The notes below the pieces were generated by a model, which was not told where the DNA came from, ran no database searches, and saw only the letters and a list, made by a program, of their open reading frames with translations. Below, piece after piece: positions 35,017 through 42,553 of a DNA stretch of 64,000 nucleotides. The position numbers and the translations under genes are program-made. The stretch spans positions 124,001 through 188,000 of the forward strand of contig CBDFHW010000014.1 in NCBI GenBank assembly GCA_965247815.1. The letters are read 5' to 3'. Position 1 is the first letter of the stretch. The number at the start of each line of letters is the position of its first letter. This DNA comes from CBDAQA01 sp965247815 (GTDB lineage: Bacteria; Planctomycetota; Phycisphaerae; Tepidisphaerales; Tepidisphaeraceae).

Positions 35017-35721
35017 TCAACTCGGCCCAGCCCAAGGGCTGCCTGGTACGACCCATCGAATGTCCGCCAGCAGTGGGTCCCCGATCCCGCACCCGACAGT
35101 TTTGCCGGGAAACGAAGCGGCGTGTCCGTCGAGGAACGAAACATTCACCCGGCCGTGGTGCCGGGCGACCGGGCTGAACGCCGCTGCGAACGGCAACACC
35201 GAGCAGAATCCGCTTGGCGCGTCGGCCATAAACACCAGCGTGCTGGGTTGCCCGACGCGGTCGATGCGGTCCGGCAGGGGGGTGACCCAAGTCGATAGCC
35301 GCATGTTCATGCCGTACGTGAACAGATACCCCGCGCCGTTCGGAAGGCTGGTCGCCTCGGGGCAGATCCACAGCCCGCGGTCGCCCGCGCGGGGCATCTG
35401 CCCGGCTGTTATCAGGTCCTGGTACGGTTGCATTTTCATGACGCCGGGCAGCGCGTTGAACCAGTCTTCCGGCCGGTTGATGACGCTGGTGGGTTGCTGC
35501 CCCTGCCCGCGGCGGGGCAGCACGTAATGGTTGTCGACCGCGTATTCGTTCACCGCGACCGCCCACTGCCTTAGGTTCGCCAGGCACTGCACCTGAGCCG
35601 CGTTGCCCCGGGCCCGGGACAGGGCGGGGAGCAGAAAGCCGATCAGCACCGCGATGATCCCGATGACGGCCAGCAGTTCGACGAGCGTAAATGCGGGGTG
35701 AATAGATCGGTTGTTACGCAT
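35017..35721 (-). CDS. Type II secretion-like pseudopilin with H-X9-DG motif
   Basis: A 234-residue protein. The prepilin leader reads HPAFTLVELLAVIGIIAVLIGFLLPALSRAR, with Ala in place of the usual Gly at the cleavage site and Glu at +5. The globular domain has WICPEATSL and ends with RHHGRVNVSFLDGHAA, the H-X9-DG feature of planctomycete pseudopilins. The ATG at 35721 was chosen because the longer in-frame extension runs antiparallel into the modE gene frame. It lies between the modE-like gene and the PEP-CTERM gene on the same strand. The substrate of these many-copy pilins is unknown. Confidence 0.85.
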   Translation of the reverse strand: MRNNRSIHPAFTLVELLAVIGIIAVLIGFLLPALSRARGNAAQVQCLANLRQWAVAVNEYAVDNHYVLPRRGQGQQPTSVINRPEDWFNALPGVMKMQPYQDLITAGQMPRAGDRGLWICPEATSLPNGAGYLFTYGMNMRLSTWVTPLPDRIDRVGQPSTLVFMADAPSGFCSVLPFAAAFSPVARHHGRVNVSFLDGHAASFPGKTVGCGIGDPLLADIRWVVPGSPWAGPS

Positions 35722-35801
35722 CGGCTGGACCCGCCCGGCGTCGTTTTCACACGACGCGGACTCTTTGTATACATGAGTATACAACGGGTCAAGCGTAAGG
35801 T

Positions 35802-36182
35802 TCAAACGAACGGGGCGAACGGGTCGCCGGCGGTGTCGAGCAGGTGCTCGAGTTGCAACTGTAGATCGCGGTAAGTCCGGAGCACCTGGTGGCCCTGGTC
35901 GGTCACCGTAGCGCCACCCCCGCGGCGTCCGCCGGTCGCGGAGATCACCAGCGGTTTGGGCCACCGCCGGTTCATCGCGTCCAGCAGCATCCACGCGCGC
36001 CGGTAGCTGTAACTGAGCCGCCGGGCAGCTTCTGACAGGGACCCGCAGATTTCGATCTGCTCGATCAGGTCCGCGCCGGCGTCGGTCATGGCGGGTTGCC
36101 CGCCCGCGTCGACCCACAGCTTCCCGCGGAGCACGCGGTCGGGTTTGGCTGTTTTGACTGGTTTGCTTTTTTTGCCGGCCAT
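35802..36182 (-). CDS. ModE-like winged-helix regulator (N-terminal domain only)
   Basis: A 126-residue protein. It has the ModE/LysR-type DNA-binding fold: LIEQIEICGSLSEAARRLSYSYRRAWMLLDAMNR, then PLVISATGGRRGGGATVTDQGHQVLRTY. This is the N-terminal domain of ModE without the TOBE metal-binding half. The mop gene immediately upstream (4-bp gap) encodes a separate TOBE domain, so together they could rebuild a ModE-type sensor. By family knowledge it would repress molybdate-uptake genes when bound to molybdate. A Lys-rich N-terminal tail precedes the domain. Confidence 0.85.
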   Translation of the reverse strand: MAGKKSKPVKTAKPDRVLRGKLWVDAGGQPAMTDAGADLIEQIEICGSLSEAARRLSYSYRRAWMLLDAMNRRWPKPLVISATGGRRGGGATVTDQGHQVLRTYRDLQLQLEHLLDTAGDPFAPFV

Positions 36183-36186
36183 GACG

Positions 36187-36408
36187 TCAGGCCCCGGGCA
36201 GGTCGGTCGAGATAATCACTTCGGTGGCCTTAATGACGGCGACCGCCGACCCGCCCTTTTTAAGCTTCAACCGCTTCACCGAAGAGGCGCTGATCAGCGA
36301 CACGATCTGGTGCCCGCCGCCGATGTCAATCACGACTTCACTCATGACGGCCCCGTTGCGGATCGCTGTGATTTTCCCGACGAATTGATTACGAGCGCTT
36401 AATGCCAT
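36187..36408 (-). CDS. Molybdopterin-binding (Mop/TOBE) protein
   Basis: A 73-residue single TOBE domain. It shows SARNQFVGKITAIRNGAVMSEVVIDIGGG and ends with KGGSAVAVIKATEVIIST, the signature of molybdate/tungstate-binding molbindins. Such proteins store or buffer oxyanions. It is the first gene of the run that continues with the modE-like regulator. The start at 36408 places the SARN motif at the normal distance. Confidence 0.9.
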   Translation of the reverse strand: MALSARNQFVGKITAIRNGAVMSEVVIDIGGGHQIVSLISASSVKRLKLKKGGSAVAVIKATEVIISTDLPGA

Positions 36409-36485
36409 CGGCGGATTGTCCGCCGGGCGGATTTCGTCGGCAAGGGGTGACTATCGCGTCGTGTCGTGACTGGGTTCGGCGGGCG

Positions 36486-36755
36486 TTATCCGACCAGCTT
36501 GCGGGTCTTAAGCTTGATCGACCAGCTGTCGATCGCGGCGACGATCGTGTACCCGCCGCTGCCATCGGCGGAATTTTCGCGAGAGAATTCGAACTCGATC
36601 GTAGCTCCCGACTGCGAAAAATCAGGGTGCAAGCCGGTCACCGGCGTCGAAAAGTTGGCGGCAGTGAGACCGGCGAAGTTAAATCGAAGAAGTTGCGAAG
36701 TTGGAAAGAAGTCAGAGGATTGCCTTGAACAGTTCTGTGATGAGATCTCCTCCAC
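36486..36755 (-). pseudogene. Fragment of a PEP-CTERM-type exoprotein
   Basis: In a 464-bp gap, a minus-strand frame contains LHPDFSQSGATIEFEFSREN and GGYTIVAAIDSWSIKL. This resembles the last part of planctomycete exoproteins that read '...DFSxxGxxIxFGFxRxNS...YTxxxGIDNWxV'. There is no signal peptide, no VPEP tail and no sensible start. The other ~200 residues expected upstream are missing in all frames. I read it as a remnant of a longer gene. The evidence is a motif memory only. Confidence 0.35.
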
Positions 36756-36872
36756 GCCGACTGCGCAAGGGGTTCGCCTTCAAGCGGTCCAAAACCAATG
36801 CAACAGGCAATCGTACAAGCGGCTCGCGATTTTGACATGAGATTGTTTTTTGCAAGCCGACGCTTGCTGCGT

Positions 36873-38045
36873 CTACTCTGTGCGGGGCGGGCGGATGGCG
36901 GCGCGTCGAAGGGTGGACTTGCCGAACCTCGCGTTGATCGAGTCCAACGTCGCTTCGAGTCGTTGCTCGCGCTGGGTGTTGGGATCCGGGAACATGTCCA
37001 GTTGCGATTCGGGTGACCCGAGCCCGCCGGCGGAGATACCGATCAACCGGACGGGCTGGAACTGTTTCGCCCAGGTGTCGAAGAGCCCGCAAGCGGCTTG
37101 GTAGATCGGCGTCGTCGTCGCGACCGCGGTCTCCAGAGTCGTCTGCCGGGTGATGGTCTGAAAATCTCCGAATCGAATTTTGACCGTAACGGATTTCGCG
37201 TGCAGGCCGTGACGTCGCAACCGGGCGGCGACTTCCTCGGCCTGTTCGAGCAGCACCGACCGGACGAATTCCGGGTCGGTGAGATTGGTGCCGAACGTCT
37301 GTTCCTGCCCGATGGATTTCGCCTCGCGGTCGGGCCGCACCGGCCGGTCGTCGATCCCGAACGCGAGCCTGTGGTATCGGTCGCCTTCTTCACCGACTCG
37401 TCGCGTCAGCGCGTCCGAGTTCGACCGCCTTAAATCGGCGATGGTGCGGACGTTCATCGCGTGCAACCGCTCGGCGGTCTTGGGGCCGATCCCCCAGATC
37501 TTTTCGATCGGCAGCGGGCAGAGCACCGCGTCGAGATTCTCGGGCGTGATGACCGTGAGCCCGTCCGGCTTTTCCAGATCGCTGGCGAGCTTGGCGAGAA
37601 ACTTGTTCGGTGCGACGCCGACCGAACCGGTCACGCCGGTCTGCGTTTTGATCTGCTGCTTGATGTGCCGGGCCATCGCGACGCCGTCCCCGAACAACCG
37701 CTGACTCGCGGTCACGTCGAGAAACGCTTCGTCGATGCTGAGCGGTTCGACGATCGGCGTGATCGATTCGAAGATCGAAAACACTTTTCGCGATACTTCC
37801 CGGTATCGCTCGAACCGCACAGGTACGACCACCGCGTGGGGGCAGAGCCGTTTGGCGACGATCATCGGCTGGGCCGACCGGCATCCGAACACGCGCGCTT
37901 CGTACGACGCCGCCGACACCACGCCCCGCGACCCGTCGTGGCCCACGAGCACCGGCCTGCCCCGCAGTTTGGGGTCGTCGAGCATCTCCACCGACGCAAA
38001 AAATGCGTCCATATCGACGTGCAGAATGAGCCGGGGCAGTTCCAT
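36873..38045 (-). CDS. dinB: DNA polymerase IV (Y-family)
   Basis: A 390-residue protein. The catalytic acids are Asp11 (LILHVDMDAFFASVE) and Asp105-Glu106 (LSIDEAFLDVT). YEARVFGCR marks the nucleotide-binding steric-gate area, and VGVAPNKFLAKLASDLEKPDGL and IWGIGPKTAERL follow. Near the C-terminus QLDMF is a beta-clamp-binding motif. The enzyme performs error-prone translesion synthesis. Length and motifs are complete. No LexA-type box was identified upstream. Confidence 0.93.
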   Translation of the reverse strand: MELPRLILHVDMDAFFASVEMLDDPKLRGRPVLVGHDGSRGVVSAASYEARVFGCRSAQPMIVAKRLCPHAVVVPVRFERYREVSRKVFSIFESITPIVEPLSIDEAFLDVTASQRLFGDGVAMARHIKQQIKTQTGVTGSVGVAPNKFLAKLASDLEKPDGLTVITPENLDAVLCPLPIEKIWGIGPKTAERLHAMNVRTIADLRRSNSDALTRRVGEEGDRYHRLAFGIDDRPVRPDREAKSIGQEQTFGTNLTDPEFVRSVLLEQAEEVAARLRRHGLHAKSVTVKIRFGDFQTITRQTTLETAVATTTPIYQAACGLFDTWAKQFQPVRLIGISAGGLGSPESQLDMFPDPNTQREQRLEATLDSINARFGKSTLRRAAIRPPRTE

Positions 38046-38434
38046 CGAACGTTATTCTACCCGGTTTCGATCGCCGCTGAGTTGTCGTAGAGATTGCGGG
38101 TGATACGGTTCCCACTCGGCCGTCACGCTCTTTCCTGCGAACGGATGACCAACCGCCGAGACGCCGAGACGCCGAGACGCAGAGCAGGCAAATAGCAGAG
38201 AAGCACGCCGCGGCTGAACGTGCGTCTTTTTTTCCCTCGATGCTAATGAGGCAATAAACTGGAGTTATTTAGCTGTGCACATAAATAGGTGTGCGTTTTC
38301 TCCGCGTCTCTGCGTCTCGGCGGTGAAAAAGACCTGAGCATGTTTGACGCGCGGGTCTGCCGTGAACCCCGGCAATTCAAACCAGTGCAATGGGCGGTTT
38401 GGCCGCGTGAGTCTCTCGCTGATACAGTGACCGC
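38046..38434. other. Intergenic region with CCGAGACGC inverted repeats
   Basis: A 389-bp divergent gap between dinB and the aldolase gene. It contains the inverted-repeat element described separately and an AT-richer centre (38221-38300) without a coding frame that can be supported. Confidence 0.5.
38151..38324. repeat. Inverted repeat with short tandem units (CGCCGAGA)
   Basis: The left side (38151-38187) starts ACCGCCGAGACGC and has three tandem copies of an eight- to nine-base unit, GAGACGCC. The right side (38300-38324) is the inverted counterpart, with a 13-bp exact match in the outer part. About 110 bp of AT-richer sequence lies between. The style fits a miniature inverted-repeat or REP-like element. 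Confidence 0.7.
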
Positions 38435-39184
38435 ATGTCGAGTCTAATGGACGAACTGATTGTGTTGTCGCACGAACTGGGTCGGGAAGATCGGCAGCTG
38501 GCGATGCTGGGCGAGGGGAACACTTCGTGCCGGTCGCAGGATACGTTCTGGGTCAAGGCCAGCGGGACGAGCCTTTCGACCATGATGCTCGACGGCGTCA
38601 CCGAATGCAGGGCGGAGCCGTTGCTGGATCTGCTCGATCGCGATCACGCGACCGACGAGCAGATCAGTGCCGAACTGACCGGTTGCCAGGTTACAGCACA
38701 CGCAAAACGCCCCAGCACCGAGGCGGTGTTCCACGCGTATCTTCTTGGCCTCGAAGGCGTCAGCTGGGTCGGGCATACACACCCGGTTGCGGTGAACGGG
38801 GTTCTGTGTTCACCGCGGGCGAAAGAGTTTGCGGACAAGCGGACCTGCCCCGACGAGATCGTCTGCTGCGGGCCGCTGAGCCTGCTGATCCCGTATGTCG
38901 ATCCCGGGCTCCCGCTGGCCAAGGCGATCCGCTCGGGGGTCGAGCAGTTCACGGGAACACACGGCCGCGTTCCGAAAATAATTCTGCTCGCAAACCACGG
39001 ATTGATCGCGCTCGGGTCGAGCCCGTCCGGCGTGCTGGCGGCAACACGGATGGCGGCCAAGGCGGCGGAGATTTTCACCCGGGCATCATCCCTCGGCGGG
39101 CCGGTGTTCCTGTCGGATGCCGACGTCGACCGTATCGAAAATCGCAGCGACGAACACTACCGACGCAAACAGCTGGGCGTGTGA
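38435..39184 (+). CDS. Class II aldolase/adducin family protein
   Basis: A 249-residue protein. The family layout is visible: LGEGNTSCRSQDTFWVKASGTSLSTM (substrate and phosphate loop), then SWVGHTHPVAVNGVLCS with the zinc His pair, and ILLANHGLIALGSSP with the third His. Such proteins include fuculose- and rhamnulose-phosphate aldolases and sugar-phosphate dehydratases. No clear tyrosine or Glu set for a specific member could be picked, so the substrate is open. The start is uncertain: an in-frame ATG at 38447 is equally plausible. Confidence 0.82.
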   Translation: MSSLMDELIVLSHELGREDRQLAMLGEGNTSCRSQDTFWVKASGTSLSTMMLDGVTECRAEPLLDLLDRDHATDEQISAELTGCQVTAHAKRPSTEAVFHAYLLGLEGVSWVGHTHPVAVNGVLCSPRAKEFADKRTCPDEIVCCGPLSLLIPYVDPGLPLAKAIRSGVEQFTGTHGRVPKIILLANHGLIALGSSPSGVLAATRMAAKAAEIFTRASSLGGPVFLSDADVDRIENRSDEHYRRKQLGV

Positions 39185-39259
39185 GCGACCAAGATTCAGA
39201 CCGCGTCACACTCCGTACCGCGACAGCAATTCTCTCCACGATTCGTCTTAAATAGCCCC

Positions 39260-39289
39260 GTCCCCGCAGGGCGGGGATCGACCGGTCGA
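39260..39289. repeat. Dispersed repeat, copy B1
   Basis: A 30-base block starting GTCCCCGCAGGGCGGGGATC matches the block at 56524-56553 at 29 of 30 positions. It includes a hairpin (TCCCCGC-AGG-GCGGGGA) and a 12-bp palindrome (TCGACCGGTCGA). Flanking sequence on both sides also looks related to the second copy (a CCCGGCCTA segment about 40 bp further on). It lies just after the aldolase gene. Confidence 0.8.
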
Positions 39290-39377
39290 ACGCGCAACCA
39301 CCACCTCGATCGTGGCGTACCCGGCCTACACTATTCAAGATTCGTGCTCGCGATTGCTACGCGTTCACCAATGCGAA

Positions 39378-40031
39378 TTACATAAAAAAGGCGAAGGCGA
39401 CGTGCGTCAGCATCACGAACAAAATGCTTCCGGTCCACTGTCGCGTGAGGCACACGGCGGCCGCGATTAAAAAGACGACCGCCGATTGTGTGTACAAGCG
39501 CGTCGAGTTCATCGATTGAAAATTCAACGCGTGATAGAGCGCGAAGAAGACGGCAGTCAGCACGACGGTTCTACGGACAGGCAACCACCGAAAGAGCGGG
39601 CCCGGCCAAAGGCTGTCGAATTTGCCGAACAGAAACCCGGCGATGACCAGATCTTCACCGATCGGACCGACGAGCCAGAGCCAATGATCGTGGTCGATTG
39701 ATCTCAGCTCGAGCGTGTGGGTTTGATAGGCAATGAACAACCCGCCGGCGACACAACCGACGCAGGTTCCGATCACGCGCGGCCAGACATTCTGCAAGCG
39801 GGGGACGATTAACCCGCTGCGGAGCGGGGCGGCCGTCACCAGCAGGCTCGCCACGACTAAACCGATCGACGCCTGCACAGCCGGTTCACCGACGTGCAAA
39901 TCGACCCACAGATTGCGGATCGGTGACAGTGACCGGCGGAACATGGCCGACGCGTAGGGCGGGATCGCCGCGAACCCGGCCGTGATCAACACGGCCAGGA
40001 TGATCCATTCGAATCGCTCGCGGGGTTTCAT
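39378..40031 (-). CDS. CPBP-family intramembrane metalloprotease-like protein
   Basis: A 217-residue protein with about six hydrophobic segments. The motif GPIGEDLVIAGFLFGKF replaces the usual EExxxR with ED...(no Arg), FFALYHALNF provides the His in FxxxH, and the last helix has LTHVAFAFF. This is the plan of CAAX/CPBP (Abi) proteases with a degenerate first motif, so catalysis is doubtful. It is in the inner membrane. Its neighbours give no hint of the substrate. Confidence 0.65.
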   Translation of the reverse strand: MKPRERFEWIILAVLITAGFAAIPPYASAMFRRSLSPIRNLWVDLHVGEPAVQASIGLVVASLLVTAAPLRSGLIVPRLQNVWPRVIGTCVGCVAGGLFIAYQTHTLELRSIDHDHWLWLVGPIGEDLVIAGFLFGKFDSLWPGPLFRWLPVRRTVVLTAVFFALYHALNFQSMNSTRLYTQSAVVFLIAAAVCLTRQWTGSILFVMLTHVAFAFFM

Positions 40032-40099
40032 GGCGGGGTGTCTTGAAGGCCAGGCGAACGTGCGGCCGAGCCGGTTGAGAAGAATCGGGCGGGCGGCAA

Positions 40100-40528
40100 T
40101 CAGTCCAGTTTTTCCGGCTCGATCCCGATGTTGGTCTCGCCCGCGGCTTTCTTGGCCTGGTACTTTTTCACCCAGGTTTCAAAGCTCTTGCCCGCGGCGG
40201 TGTCGCGGCCGGTGAATTCCAGCCGGGCGATGTCGGCGTACGAAACGGACACCTTTTTGTCGCTGTCCTTCGGGAACAACCGGACGACCGAATCGACGAG
40301 CGCGGCACCGGTGCTGCGACGGTCGAAGATGTAACCGTCGGTCCTTGTGCCGTCTTTTAAAGTGATCGTGACGTCACCGCGGTAATCGAACGCTTTTTCC
40401 AGCGCGGTGCGGATCTCGTCGTCGGTGGCGAGTGTGGGGATCCAGCCTTCGAGTTTTTCATGAATCACGCCGACCGCTGTATCGGCCTGCTCGGCGTCGA
40501 ACGGATGAGCTTTGGTTTGCTGGGGCAT
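40100..40528 (-). CDS. Conserved-looking protein downstream of hpnH, unknown function
   Basis: A 142-residue protein started at ATG 40528. It is soluble and charged. The middle region YRGDVTITLKDGTRTDGYIFDRR has the look of an SH3/Sm-like beta barrel (VTxxLKDG...xGxxxD), followed by VSYADIARLEFTGRDTAAGKSFETWVKKY. I do not recognise a named family. It lies 100 bp downstream of hpnH on the same strand and may be co-transcribed. A role in hopanoid metabolism is only suggested by position. Confidence 0.55.
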   Translation of the reverse strand: MPQQTKAHPFDAEQADTAVGVIHEKLEGWIPTLATDDEIRTALEKAFDYRGDVTITLKDGTRTDGYIFDRRSTGAALVDSVVRLFPKDSDKKVSVSYADIARLEFTGRDTAAGKSFETWVKKYQAKKAAGETNIGIEPEKLD

Positions 40529-40628
40529 GGGGATGGTGATTGGTGATTGTTGCGTAATGAAGATCGTGATTGTGGACGATTTTCGGCGCGCGTCACGCAC
40601 CTATCAACAATCACCCTCTGCTTCGTTG

Positions 40629-41762
40629 TCACACTTCGACGGTCTCGCGGGCGTCCCGTTTCACGCCGTTCATGGTCAACGGAACGATCGGCAGGTGCCC
40701 GCCGGTGGACGCATCGGACAACGCTTTCTTTGCCACCGGGTCGGCGTAGCTGCCGCCGAACAGCACGGCCTTCGCGGTGGACAGAAGCCCGCCGAGCGAG
40801 CTGAACGTGTGGTTGACGGCGCTGGCTTCGTAGCCGCTGTGGACCATGCAGTTGGCACACTTGGGGTTGCCGCTCTCGGTGCCATAGCTGGCCCAGCTGG
40901 TGGTTTCCATCAACTCCTTAAACGTGTCGGCATAACCGTCCTGCAGCAGGTAGCAGGGCTTCTGCCAGCCGAAAATGTTAAACGTCGGCATGCCCCACGG
41001 CGTGCAGGCGTAATTCCGCTTGCCCATCAGGTATTCAAGAAACAGCGGGCTCTGGTTAAAGACCCACTTCTTGCTGCGGTTGCTGAGGATCTTGGTGAAC
41101 AGCTCGCGGGTTTTTCGCTTGCCCAGGAAGTGCTGCTGGTCGGGTGCTTTGTCGTAGCTGTAGCCCGGGGAGAGCATCATGCCTTCGACGCCGAGCGACA
41201 TCATTTCATCGAAGAACGCGCGAACGCTGTTGGGGTCGGCCCCGTCGAACAGGGTGGTGTTTGTGGTGACCCGGAACCCGCGTTTGACCGCCTCGCGGAT
41301 GCCGCCGACGGCCACGTCGTACGTGCCCTCCCGACAAACGGCGAAATCGTGGTGGTCCTTTTGCCCGTCCATGTGCACGCTGAACGTCAGGTACTTGCTC
41401 GGCTTGAACAGGTCGATCTTTTCTTCCAGCAGCAACGCGTTGGTGCAGAGATAGATATATTTCCGGCGGGCGACGAGGCCCTCGACGATTTCCTTAATCT
41501 GCGGGTGCATCAATGGCTCACCGCCGGGGATCGACACCATCGGCGCGCCGCACTCATCGACGGCGGCGAAGCATTGTTCTGGTGTCAGATTTTTCTTGAG
41601 AATGTGGGCCGGGTACTGGATCTTCCCGCAACCGGCGCAGGCCAGGTTGCAGCGAAACAGGGGCTCCAGCATCAGCACCAGGGGATACTGCTTTGTACCG
41701 GTCAGCTTTTGTTTAAGAACGTAGCTGGCAACCGTCCACATCTGCGAAATGGGCACGCCCAT
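40629..41762 (-). CDS. hpnH: Adenosyl-hopene transferase HpnH (radical SAM)
   Basis: A 377-residue radical SAM protein. The cluster motif is Cys38-x3-Cys42-x2-Cys45 (CNLACAGC), followed by VSIPGGEPLMHPQI. The rest matches HpnH: YIYLCTNALLLEEKIDLF, FSVHMDGQKDHHDFAVCREG, VEGMMLSPGYSYDKAPDQ and FNIFGWQKPCYLLQ. It adds 5'-deoxyadenosine to hopene as the first step of extended hopanoid synthesis. The ATG at 41762 puts MGVPISQMW at the start, as in homologues. The divergent neighbour is hpnG. Confidence 0.95.
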   Translation of the reverse strand: MGVPISQMWTVASYVLKQKLTGTKQYPLVLMLEPLFRCNLACAGCGKIQYPAHILKKNLTPEQCFAAVDECGAPMVSIPGGEPLMHPQIKEIVEGLVARRKYIYLCTNALLLEEKIDLFKPSKYLTFSVHMDGQKDHHDFAVCREGTYDVAVGGIREAVKRGFRVTTNTTLFDGADPNSVRAFFDEMMSLGVEGMMLSPGYSYDKAPDQQHFLGKRKTRELFTKILSNRSKKWVFNQSPLFLEYLMGKRNYACTPWGMPTFNIFGWQKPCYLLQDGYADTFKELMETTSWASYGTESGNPKCANCMVHSGYEASAVNHTFSSLGGLLSTAKAVLFGGSYADPVAKKALSDASTGGHLPIVPLTMNGVKRDARETVEV

Positions 41763-41897
41763 GAAAAAATCCCTTACCGGGAGCCGAGGTGAGGCACTCC
41801 CTAAAACGTCGAGCATATAGGAACGACCCGCAGGTGCCAAACCTTGTAGCCGGCCCGACACCCATAAACCTTATCGGGAAAGTATAGTGCAGACCGA

Positions 41898-42527
41898 TTG
41901 AGCCCGGCCAAAATCCTAATCTTCACGGCAGTCGAACTCGAAGCGAACGCGGTTGCGTCGGCGACCCGAACCTGCCTTATCGTGCAAAACGCCGGCGCGA
42001 TCGGGATCCGGGCGAGCCGGTTGGGTGATGTTCGGCCGGGCTCAGCGGTTTCGACGGTGATCCTTTGCGGGCTTGCCGGCGCCCTGAATCCGTCGCTCGG
42101 CATCGGGGATCTTATTCTCAACGACCCGGGAAAAATGGTCCCGGGGGAGATAGAGATTCCCCGCGGCACGATTTACTCGTCGTCGGCCATCGCAGCCACG
42201 CCTGCCGACAAGGCCGCGATGTTTCGGCAAACCCGCGCCGACGCGGTCGACATGGAGCAGGCGATCGTCCAAACCTGGTGCGACGCGCGGGGCTTTTCTT
42301 TGATAAGCCTACGCGCGATCAGCGACACCGCCGACGAAACGCTCGACCCGGTCGTGCTCCGTTTTGTCGACGATCTCGGCAGGCCACTGCCCGGGAAGAT
42401 TGCCGCGGGGTTGCTCCGCAACCCGCTGCTGGTGCCGCACCTGCTGCGGTTGAATAGAAATTCAAAAATCGCGCTGGCTCGGCTGGCGGACGCGGTGCGG
42501 ACGGTTGTCGCTGCGCTCGACTGCTGA
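41898..42527 (+). CDS. hpnG: Hopanoid-associated nucleoside phosphorylase HpnG
   Basis: A 209-residue protein of the MTA/SAH nucleosidase and phosphorylase fold with a TTG start. Motifs: ILIFTAVELEANAV at the start, LCGLAGALNPSLGIGDLIL, ADAVDMEQAIVQTW (the catalytic E-M-E-like segment) and LRAISDTADET (the catalytic Asp). In hopanoid synthesis HpnG removes adenine from adenosylhopane. The divergent arrangement with hpnH, 135 bp apart, supports the assignment. No squalene-hopene cyclase is in the window. Confidence 0.85.
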   Translation: MSPAKILIFTAVELEANAVASATRTCLIVQNAGAIGIRASRLGDVRPGSAVSTVILCGLAGALNPSLGIGDLILNDPGKMVPGEIEIPRGTIYSSSAIAATPADKAAMFRQTRADAVDMEQAIVQTWCDARGFSLISLRAISDTADETLDPVVLRFVDDLGRPLPGKIAAGLLRNPLLVPHLLRLNRNSKIALARLADAVRTVVAALDC

Positions 42528-42553
42528 CACGGCGAATTGATTTCGCAGGTCAC

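Noticed and set aside
40512..41792. A 426-codon open frame on the plus strand
   Set aside because: It is antisense to hpnH and shows no signal, fold or motif of its own.
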